Made by a program: the position numbers and the translations under genes
Shown here: piece by piece, positions 1 to 9,182 of the stretch
Layout: each line of letters begins with the position of its first letter
How positions within the stretch are numbered: the first letter of the stretch is position 1
The notes under the pieces: generated by a model
Database searches by the model: none
What the model was told of the DNA's origin: nothing
The model's input: only the letters and a program-made list of their open reading frames with translations
Assembly: GCA_963971405.1 (NCBI GenBank)
Contig: OZ020491.1
Location: forward strand, 34,895,019-34,959,018
Source of the DNA: Psococerastis gibbosa
Taxonomy: Eukaryota; Arthropoda; Insecta; Psocodea; Psocidae
Direction: 5' to 3'
Length of the DNA stretch: 64,000 bases

Positions 1-503
1 ATTAAATAAGTAAATAGCTATTTTTCTAATTCTTGTCGAATGAATTTTTTTTAGCTACATTTACACCGATGAACACGCACGAGCAATTGCTTAATGTTAA
101 GTACAATACAATGAGCCATAATAAGCAAAATTAAGACACCCTTATCATATCAAGACCTTTAAAAAAATAAAATAAGTAAATAGCTATTTTTTTTATTCTT
201 GTCGAATGAATTTTTTTTAGCTACATTTACACCGATGAACACGCAGGAGAAATTGCTCAATGTTAATTTTAATACAATGAGCCAAAATAAGCCAAATTAA
301 GACACCCGTGTCATATCAAGACCTTTAAAAAAAATAAAATAAGTATATAGCTATTTTTCGTATTCTTGTCGAATGAATTTTTTTTAGCTACATTTACACC
401 GATGAACACGCAGGAGCAATTGCTCAATGTTAAATTCAATACAGTGAGCCAAAGTAAGCAAAATTAAGACACCCTTATCATATCAAGACCTTTTGAAAAA
501 TAA

Positions 504-530
504 AATAAGTAAATAGCTATTTTTCTTATT
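504..530. other. Imperfect 27-bp palindrome at the monomer start (m4 example)
   Basis: The core AAATAGCTATTT (511-522) is a perfect 12-bp palindrome. It is flanked by AATAAG on the left and CTTATT on the right, which are also complementary, with one base (T) against two (TT) as the only bulge. The core is present in nearly every monomer. The outer arm is complete in monomers whose front reads CTTATT and is broken in those reading CGTATT, CTAATT or an all-T front. It could extrude as a hairpin or be a binding site for a dimeric protein; neither is shown. Confidence 0.85.
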
Positions 531-587
531 CTTGTCGAATGAATTTTTTTTAGCTACATTTACACCGATGAACACGCACAAACAATT

Positions 588-615
588 GCTCAATGTTAAG
601 TACAATACATTGAGC
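588..615. other. Inverted repeat, 9-bp arms and 10-base spacer (m4 example)
   Basis: GCTCAATGT at 588-596 and ACATTGAGC at 607-615 are exact reverse complements, separated by TAAGTACAAT. The left arm shares GCTC with the central palindrome, so the two structures are mutually exclusive foldings of one region. The stem is perfect in m4, m7, m11, m12 and x2. It has a single mismatch where the third base of the right arm's TTG is changed, giving ACAATGAGC or ACAGTGAGC in the other types. A cruciform or RNA hairpin is possible but not shown. Confidence 0.85.
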
Positions 616-680
616 CAAAATAAGCAAAATTAAGACACCTATATCTTTTTAAAACCTTTAAAAAAAATAAAATAAGTAAA

Positions 681-847
681 TAGCTATTTTTCTTATTCTT
701 GTCGAATGAATTTTTTTTAGCTACATTTACACCGATGAACACGCAGGAGCAATTGCTCAATGTTTAGTACAATACAATGAGCCAAAATAAGCAAAATTAA
801 GACACCCTTATCATATCAAGACCTTTAAAAAAAATAAAATAAGTAAA
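681..847 (+). repeat. Representative satellite monomer (type m5, 167 bp)
   Basis: Landmarks in order: TAGCTA at 681-686; CTTATTCTTGTCGAATGAA leading into a T8 tract at 711-718; a second TAGCTA at 718-723; the well conserved box CCGATGAACACGCAG at 732-746; the palindrome GAGCAATTGCTC at 747-758; an overlapping inverted repeat at 755-782; a purine-rich stretch with AATAAGC; the tail ACACCCTTATCATATC; AAGACC; an A8 tract at 827-834; and TAAAATAAG leading into the next unit. The type-specific bases lie mainly in the six bases after the first TAGCTATTTTT, the palindrome, the spacer of the inverted repeat and the tail. The phase chosen is arbitrary. Confidence 0.95.
747..758. other. Central 12-bp palindrome GAGCAATTGCTC
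   Basis: A perfect palindrome in the middle of the monomer, immediately after the conserved CACGCA box. Many HOR positions keep it or a one-base variant. Its centre CAATTG fits the E-box pattern CANNTG. Variants at fixed HOR positions are GAACAATTGTTC (m20, still perfect), GAACAATTGCTC (m11, m14, m19, m24), GAGCAATTGCTT (m1, m13, m22, m23), GAGCAAATGCTC (m6), GAGAAATTGCTC (m2) and the GTGGCC forms (m10, m18, m21). Confidence 0.9.
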
Positions 848-1848
848 TAGCTATTTTTTTTTATTCTTGTCGAATGAATTTTTTTTAGCAACATTTAAAC
901 CGATGAACACGCAGGAGCAAATGCTCAATGTCAAGTACAATACGGTGAGCCAAAATAAGCAAAATTAAGACACCTATATTTTTTTAAAACCTTTAAAAAA
1001 ATAAAATAAGTAAATAGCTATTTTTTTAATTCTTGTCGTATGAATTTTTTTTAGCTACATCTACACCGATGAACACGCAGGAGCAATTGCTCAATGTTAA
1101 GTACAATACATTGAGCCAAAATAAGCAAAACTAAGACACCTATATCTTTCTAAAACCTTTAAAAAAAATAAAATAAGTAAATAGCTATTTTTCTTATTCT
1201 TGTCGAATGAATTTTTTTTAGCTACATTTACACCGATGAACACGCAGGAGAAATTGCTCAATGTTAATTTTAATACAATGAGCCAAAATAAGCCAAATTA
1301 AGACACCCGTGTCATATCAAGACCTTTAAAAAAAATAAAATAAGTATATAGCTATTTTTCGTATTCTTGTCGAATGAATTTTTTTTAGCTACATTTACAC
1401 CGATGAACACGCAGGAGCAATTGCTCAATGTTAAATTCAATACAGTGAGCCAAAGTAAGCAAAATTAAGACACCCTTATCATATCAAGACCTTTTGAAAA
1501 ATAAAATAAGTAAATAGCTATTTTTCTTATTCTTGTCGAATGAATTTTTTTTAGCTACATTTACACCGATGAACACGCACAAACAATTGCTCAATGTTAA
1601 GTACAATACATTGAGCCAAAATAAGCAAAATTAAGACACCTATATCTTTTTAAAACCTTTAAAAAAAATAAAATAAGTAAATAGCTATTTTTCTTATTCT
1701 TGTCGAATGAATTTTTTTTAGCTACATTTACACCGATGAACACGCAGGAGCAATTGCTCAATGTTTAGTACAATACAATGAGCCAAAATAAGCAAAATTA
1801 AGACACCCGCGTCATACCAAGACCTTTAAAAAAAATAAAATAAGTAAA

Positions 1849-2013
1849 TAGCTATTTTTTTTATTCTTGTCGAATGAATTTTTTTTAGCAACATTTACAC
1901 CGATGAACACGCAGGAGCATGTGGCCGATGTTAAGTACAATACAATGAGCCTAAATAAGCAAATAAGACACCTATATCTTTTTAAGACCTTTAAAAAAAA
2001 TAAAATAAGTAAA
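1849..2013 (+). repeat. Monomer m18, the anchor of every HOR block (165 bp)
   Basis: This type carries GCATGTGGCCGATG in place of the central palindrome, and AAGCAAATAAG where others have AAGCAAAATTAAG, a 2-bp loss that makes it 165 bp. It occurs 15 times as a complete unit, always followed by m19, at 1849, 5853, 9183, 14013, 18508, 22502, 27992, 33490, 37653, 42814, 47809, 51472, 56468, 58633 and 60631. A sixteenth partial copy at 30156 is an m18/m22 chimera. Because 165 is a multiple of three, a minus-strand frame stays open across it into m19; this is not coding evidence. Confidence 0.9.
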
Positions 2014-2246
2014 TAGCTATTTTTCTTATTCTTGTCGAATGAATTTTTTTTAGGTACATTTAAACCGATGAACACGCAGGAACAATTGCTCAATGTTAGG
2101 TGCAATACATTGAGAGAAAAAAAGCAAAATTAAGACAGCTATATCTTTTTAAAACCTTTAAAAAAATAAAATAAGTAAATAGCTATTTTTCTTATTCTTG
2201 TCGAATGAATTTTTTTTTAGCTACATTTACACTGATGAACACGCAG

Positions 2247-2258
2247 GAACAATTGTTC
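2247..2258. other. Compensated palindrome GAACAATTGTTC (m20)
   Basis: In m20 both the third and the tenth base of the central palindrome are changed, G to A on the left and C to T on the right, so perfect symmetry is kept. The half-changed form GAACAATTGCTC is present in m11, m14, m19 and m24, which gives a plausible intermediate. The compensated form is present in the m20 copy of essentially every block; one copy near 28390 reads GAAAAATTGTTC and is broken. Confidence 0.85.
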
Positions 2259-5200
2259 AATGTTAATTACAATACATTGAGCCAAAACAAGCCAAATTAA
2301 GACACCAGTGTCATATCAAGACCTTTAAAAAAAATAAAATAAGTAAATAGCTATTTTTCGTATTCTTGTCGATTGAATTTTTTGTAGCTACATTTACACC
2401 GATGAACACGCACGAGCAAGTGGCCAATATTAAGTTCAATACATTGAGCCTAAATAAGCAAAACTAAGACACCTATATCTTTTTAAGACCTTTAAAAAAA
2501 AATAAAATAAGTAAATAGCTATTTTTCTTATTCTTGTCGAATGAATTTTTTTTAGCTACATTTACAACGATGAACACGCAGGAGCAATTGCTTAATGTTT
2601 AGTACAATACAGTGAGCCTAAATAAGCAAAACTAAGACACCTATATCTTTTTAAGACCTTTAAAAAAAATAAAATAAGTAAATAGCTATTTTTCTTATTC
2701 TTGTCGAATGAATTTTTTTTAGCTACATTTAAACCGATGAACACGCAGGAGCAATTGCTTAATGTCAAGTACAATACAATGAGCCAAAATAAGCAAAATT
2801 AAGACACCTATATCTTTTTAAAACCTTTAAAAAAATAAAATAAGTAAATAGCTATTTTTCTTATTCTTGTCGAATGAATTTTTTTTAGCAACATTTACAC
2901 TGATGAACACGCAGGAACAATTGCTCAATGTTAATTACAATACAATGAGCCAAAACAAGCCAAATAAAGACACCCGTGTCATATCAAGACCTTTAAAAAA
3001 AATAAAATAAGTAAATAATTATTTTTCGTATTCTTGTCGAATGAATTTTTTTAGCTACATTTACACCGATGAACACGCAAGAGCAATTGCTCAATGTCAA
3101 GTACAATACACTGAGCCTAAATAAGCAAAATTAAGACACCTATATCTTTTTAAGACCTTTAAAAAAAATTAAATAAGTAAATAGCTATTTTTCTAATTCT
3201 TGTCGAATGAATTTTTTTTAGCTACATTTACACCGATGAACACGCACGAGCAATTGCTTAATGTTAAGTACAATACAGTGAGCCATAATAAGCAAAATTA
3301 AGACACCCTTATCATATCAAGACCTTTAAAAAAATAAAATAAGTAAATAGCTATTTTTTTTATTCTTGTCGAATGAATTTTTTTTAGCTACATTTACACC
3401 GATGAACACGCAGGAGAAATTGCTCAATGTTAATTTTAATACAATGAGCCAAAATAAGCCAAATTAAGACACCCGTGTCATATCAAGACCTTTAAAAAAA
3501 ATAAAATAAGTATATAGCTATTTTTCGTATTCTTGTCGAATGAATTTTTTTTAGCTACATTTACACCGATGAACACGCAGGAGCAATTGCTCAATGTTAA
3601 ATTCAATACAGTGAGCCAAAGTAAGCAAAATTAAGACACCCTTATCATATCAAGACCTTTTGAAAAATAAAATAAGTAAATAGCTATTTTTCTTATTCTT
3701 GTCGAATGAATTTTTTTTAGCTACATTTACACCGATGAACACGCACAAACAATTGCTCAATGTTAAGTACAATACATTGAGCCAAAATAAGCAAAATTAA
3801 GACACCTATATCTTTTTAAAACCTTTAAAAAAAATAAAATAAGTAAATAGCAATTTTTCTTATTCTTGTCGAATGAATTTTTTTTAGCTACATTTACACC
3901 GATGAACACGCAGGAGCAATTGCTCAATGTTAAGTACAATACATTGAGCCAAAATAAGCAAAATTAAGACACCTATATCTTTTTAAAACCTTTAAATAAA
4001 ATAAAATAAGTAAATAGCTATTTTTTTTTATTCTTGTCGAATGAATTTTTTTTAGCAACATTTAAACCGATGAACACGCAGGAGCAAATGCTCAATGTCA
4101 AGTACAATACGATGAGCCAAAATAAGCAAAATTAAGACACCTATATTTTTTTAAAACCTTTAAAAAAATAAAATAAGTAAATAGCTATTTTTTTAATTCT
4201 TGTCGTATGAATTTTTTTTAGCTACATCTACACCGATGAACACGCAGGAGCAATTGCTCAATGTTAAGTACAATACAATGAGCCAAAATAAGCAAAATTA
4301 AGACACCGTTATCATATCAAGACCTTTAAAAAAATAAAATAAGTAAATAGCTATTTTTCTTATTCTTGTCGAATGAATTTTTTTTAGCTACATTTACACC
4401 GATGAACACGCAGCAGCAATTGCTCAATGTTAAGTACAATACAATGAGCCAAAATAAGCCAATTTAAGACACCCTTGTCATATCAAGACCTTCAAAAAAA
4501 AAAATAAGTATATAGCTATTTTTCGTATTCTTGCCGAATGAATTTTTTGTAGCTACATTTACACCGATGAACACGCAGGGGCAAGTGGCCAATGTTAAGT
4601 ACAATACAGTGAGCCTAAATAAGCAACATTAAGACACCTATATCTTTTTAAGACCTTTAAAAAAAAAAAAATAAGTAAATAGCTATTTTTCTTATTCTTG
4701 TCGAATGAATTTTTTTTAGGTACATTTACACCGATGAACACGCAGGAACAATTGCTCAATGTTAAGTGCAATACATTGAGCCAAAAAAAGCAAAATTAAG
4801 ACACCTATATCTTTTTAAAACCTTTAAAAAAAATAAAATAAGTAAATAGCTATTTTTCTTATTCTTGTCGAATGAATTTTTTTTAGCTACATTTACACCA
4901 ATGAACACGCAGAAGCAATTGCTCAATGTTAAGTACAATACATTGAGCCAAAATAAGCAAAATTAAGACACCCTTATCATATCAAGACCTTTAAAAAAAA
5001 TAAAATAAGTAAATAGCTATTTTTTTTATTCTTGTCGAATGAATTTTTTTTAGCAACATTTAAACCGATGAACACGCAGGAGCAATTGCTTAATGTCAAG
5101 AACAATACAATGAGCCAAAATAAGCAAAATTAAGACACCTATATCTTTTTAAAACCTTCAAAAAAAAAAAAATAAAATAAGTAAATAGCTATTTTTCTTA

Positions 5201-5852
5201 TTCTTGTCGAATGAATTTTTTTTAGCTACATTTACACTGATGAACACGCAGGAACAATTGCTCAATGTTAATTACAATACAATGAGCCAAAACAAGCCAA
5301 ATAAAGACACCCGTGTCATATCAAGACCTTTAAAAAAAATAAAATAAGTAAATAGCTATTTTTCGTATTCTTGTCGAATGAATTTTTTTAGCTACATTTA
5401 CACCGATGAACACGCAGGAGCAATTGCTCAATGTTAATTACAATACAGTGAGCCATAATAAGCCAAATTAAGACACCCTCGTCATATCAAGACCTTTAAA
5501 AAAAATAAAATAAGTAAATAGCTATTTTTTTTATTCTTGTCGAATGAATTTTTTTTGGCAACATTTAAACCGATGAACACGCAGGAGCAATTGCTTAATG
5601 TCAAGTACAATACAATGAGGCAAAATAAGCAAAATTAAGACACCTATATCTTTTTAAAACCTTTAAAAAAAATAAAATAAGTAAATAGCTATTTTTCTTA
5701 TTCTTGTCGAATGAATTTTTTTTAGCTACATTTACACCGATGAACACGCAGGAGCAATTGCTCAATGTTTAGTACAATACAATGAGCCAAAATAAGCAAA
5801 ATTAAGACACCCGTGTCATACCAAGACCTTTAAAAAAAATAAAATAAGTAAA

Positions 5853-8800
5853 TAGCTATTTTTTTTATTCTTGTCGAATGAATTTTTTTTAGCAACATTT
5901 ACACCGATGAACACGCAGGAGCATGTGGCCGATGTTAAGTACAATACAGTGAGCCTAAATAAGCAAATAAGACACCTATATCTTTTTAAGACCTTTAAAA
6001 AAAATAAAATAAGTAAATAGCTATTTTTCTTATTCTTGTCGAATGAATTTTTTTTAGGTACATTTAAACCGATGAACACGCAGGAACAATTGCTCAATGT
6101 TAGGTGCAATACATTGAGAGAAAAAAAGCAAAATTAAGACAGCTATATCTTTTTAAAACCTTTAAAAAAATAAAATAAGTAAATAGCTATTTTTCTTATT
6201 CTTGTCGAATGAATTTTTTTTTAGCTACATTTACACTGATGAACACGCAGGAACAATTGTTCAATGTTAACTACAATACATTGAGCCAAAACAAGCCAAA
6301 TTAAGACACCAGTGTCATATCAAGACCTTTAAAAAAAATAAAATAAGTAAATAGCTATTTTTCGTATTCTTGTCGATTGAATTTTTTGTAGCTACATTTA
6401 CACCGATGAACACGCACGAGCAAGTGGCCAATATTAAGTTCAATACATTGAGCCTAAATAAGCAAAACTAAGACACCTATATCTTTTTAAGACCTTTAAA
6501 AAAAATAAAATAAGTAAATAGCTATTTTTCTTATTCTTGTCGAATGAATTTTTTTTAGCTACATTTACAACGATGAACACGCAGGAGCAATTGCTTAATG
6601 TTTAGTACAATACAATGAGCCTAAATAAGCAAAACTAAGACACCTATATCTTTTTAAGACCTTTAAAAAAAATAAAATAAGTAAATAGCTATTTTTCTTA
6701 TTCTTGTCGAATGAATTTTTTTTAGCTACATTTAAACCGATGAACACGCAGGAGCAATTGCTTAATGTCAAGTACAATACAATGAGCCAAAATAAGCAAA
6801 ATTAAGACACCTATATCTTTTTAAAACCTTTAAAAAAATAAAATAAGTAAATAGCTATTTTTCTTATTCTTGTCGAATGAATTTTTTTTAGCAACATTAA
6901 CACTGATGAACACGCAGGAACAATTGCTCAATGTTAATTACAATACAATGAGCCAAAACAAGCCAAATAAAGACACCCGTGTCATATCAAGACCTTTAAA
7001 AAAAATAAAATAAGTAAATAGCTATTTTTCGTATTCTTGTCGAATGAATTTTTTTAGCTACATTTACACCGATGAACACGCAAGAGCAATTGCTCAATGT
7101 TAAGTGCAATACATTGAGCCAAAAAAAGCAAAATTAAGACACCTATATCTTTTTAAAACCTTTAAAAAAAATAAAATAAGTAAATAGCTATTTTTCTTAT
7201 TCTTGTCGAATGAATTTTTTTTAGCTACATTTACACCGATGAACACGCAGAAGCAATTGCTCAATGTTAAGTACAATACATTGAGCCAAAATAAGCAAAA
7301 TTAAGACACCCTTATCATATCAAGACCTTTAAAAAAAATAAAATAAGTAAATAGCTATTTTTTTTATTCTTGTCGAATGAATTTTTTTTAGCAACATTTA
7401 AACCGATGAACACGCAGGAGCAATTGCTTAATGTTAAGTACAATACATTGAGCCAAAATAAGCAAAACTAAGACACCTATATCTTTCTAAAACCTTTAAA
7501 AAAAATAAAATAAGTAAATAGCTATTTTTCTTATTCTTGTCGAATGAATTTTTTTTAGCTACATTTACACCGATGAACACGCAGGAGCAATTGCTCAATG
7601 TTAAGTACAATACAATGAGCCAAAATAAGCAAAATTAAGACACCGTTATCATATCAAGACCTTTAAAAAAATAAAATAAGTAAATAGCTATTTTTCTTAT
7701 TCTTGTCGAATGAATTTTTTTTAGCTACATTTACACCGATGAACACGCAGCAGCAATTGCTCAATGTTAAGTACAATACAATGAGCCAAAATAAGCCAAT
7801 TTAAGACACCCTTGTCATATCAAGACCTTCAAAAAAAAAATAAGTATATAGCTATTTTTCGTATTCTTGCCGAATGAATTTTTTGTAGCTACATTTACAC
7901 CGATGAACACGCAGGGGCAAGTGGCCAATGTTAAGTACAATACAGTGAGCCTAAATAAGCAACATTAAGACACCTATATCTTTTTAAGACCTTTAAAAAA
8001 AAAAAAATAAGTAAATAGCTATTTTTCTTATTCTTGTCGAATGAATTTTTTTTAGGTACATTTACACCGATGAACACGCAGGAACAATTGCTCAATGTTA
8101 AGTGCAATACATTGAGCCAAAAAAAGCAAAATTAAGACACCTATATCTTTTTAAAACCTTTAAAAAAAATAAAATAAGTAAATAGCTATTTTTCTTATTC
8201 TTGTCGAATGAATTTTTTTTAGCTACATTTACACCGATGAACACGCAGAAGCAATTGCTCAATGTTAAGTACAATACATTGAGCCAAAATAAGCAAAATT
8301 AAGACACCCTTATCATATCAAGACCTTTAAAAAAAATAAAATAAGTAAATAGCTATTTTTTTTATTCTTGTCGAATGAATTTTTTTTAGCAACATTTAAA
8401 CCGATGAACACGCAGGAGCAATTGCTTAATGTCAAGTACAATACAATGAGCCAAAATAAGCAAAATTAAGACACCTATATCTTTTTAAAACCTTTAAAAA
8501 AATAAAATAAGTAAATAGCTATTTTTCTTATTCTTGTCGAATGAATTTTTTTTAGCTACATTTACACTGATGAGCACGCAGGAACAATTGCTCAATGTTA
8601 ATTACAATACAATGAGCCAAAACAAGCCAAATAAAGACACCCGTGTCATATCAAGACCTTTAAAAAAAATAAAATAAGTAAATAGCTATTTTTCGTATTC
8701 TTGTCGAATGAATTTTTTTAGCTACATTTACACCGATGAACACGCAGGAGCAATTGCTCAATGTTAATTACAATACAGTGAGCCATAATAAGCCAAATTA

Positions 8801-9182
8801 AGACACCCTCGTCATATCAAGACCTTTAAAAAAAATAAAATAAGTAAATAGCTATTTTTTTTATTCTTGTCGAATGAATTTTTTTTGGCAACATTTAAAC
8901 CGATGAACACGCAGGAGCAATTGCTTAATGTCAAGTACAATACAATGAGCCAAAATAAGAAAAATTAAGACACCTATATCTTTTTAAAACCTTTAAAAAA
9001 AATAAAATAAGTAAATAGCTATTTTTCTTATTCTTGTCGAATGAATTTTTTTTAGCCACATTTACACCGACGAACACGCAGGAGCAATTGCTCAATGTTT
9101 AGTACAATACAATGAGCCAAAATAAGCAAAATTAAGACACCCGTGTCATACCAAGACCTTTAAAAAAAATAAAATAAGTAAA
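5853..9182 (+). repeat. HOR block 2, 20 monomers: 18-24, 25/11, 12, 13/7, 8-17
   Basis: After m24 a unit with an m25 front (CAAGAGCAATTG) switches to the m11 rear (GTTAAGTGC, CCAAAAAAAGC), deleting m1 to m10. m12 follows, then a 13/7 chimera near 7352 (TAGCAAC front, then TTAAGTAC, AAAACTAAG and ATCTTTCTAAAACC). This re-enters the series at m8 (7519), so types 11-13 are traversed twice. The stretch from 7519 is the start of an intact 25-mer that runs into block 3. Confidence 0.86.

Larger units (their letters stand above)
1..1848 (+). repeat. Partial HOR at the left edge: m1-m7, then 8/2, m3, m4, 5/17
   Basis: Fourteen bases of an m25-like tail precede m1 at 15. Then come m1 to m7 in order (starts 15, 181, 348, 514, 681, 848, 1015). 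At 1182 a chimera with an m8-type front (CTTATTC) and an m2 middle (GAGAAATTGCTC) restarts the series m2-m3-m4-m5, so 2-3-4-5 is present twice, 1,001 bp apart. The second m5 (1682) ends with CGCGTCATACC, an m17-like tail, and leads directly into m18. Confidence 0.85.
1849..5852 (+). repeat. HOR block 1, 24 monomers: 18-25, 1-4, 5', 6, 7/8, 9-17
   Basis: Starts of the units are 1849, 2014, 2180, 2348, 2516, 2683, 2849, 3016, 3182, 3348, 3515, 3681, 3848, 4015, 4182, 4348, 4513, 4680, 4847, 5014, 5186, 5353, 5519 and 5686. The block equals the 25-mer with one unit lost through the 7/8 fusion at 4182 (GTCGTATGAA front, ACACCGTTATC rear). The fifth type is a variant (5') with TAGCAATTTTT and TTAAGTAC. 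m13 is 172 bp because its A tract is expanded. m25 at 3016 has TAATTA instead of TAGCTA. Confidence 0.88.

Noticed and set aside
700..712. CENP-B box in the TTCGACAAGAATAA strand of the GTCGAATGAA segment
   Set aside because: TTCG is present, but the required A after four bases is G and there is no CGGG. The CCGATGAACACGCA box does not fit either.
1812..2105. Minus-strand open frames of 97 and 113 codons over m18-m19, repeated in every block
   Set aside because: The frame stays open because m18 is 165 bp, a multiple of three, and its 2-bp loss avoids a stop. The predicted peptide simply repeats the monomer translation, starts with TTG rather than ATG, is composed of AT-driven residues (K, N, L, F) and is extended or cut by single changes. 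No coding sign.
2592..2774. Minus-strand 60-codon open frame over m22-m23 in eight blocks
   Set aside because: Same kind of chance frame, TTG start, present only where the lineage I m22 and an eight-T m23 combine. Useful as a haplotype marker, not as a gene.
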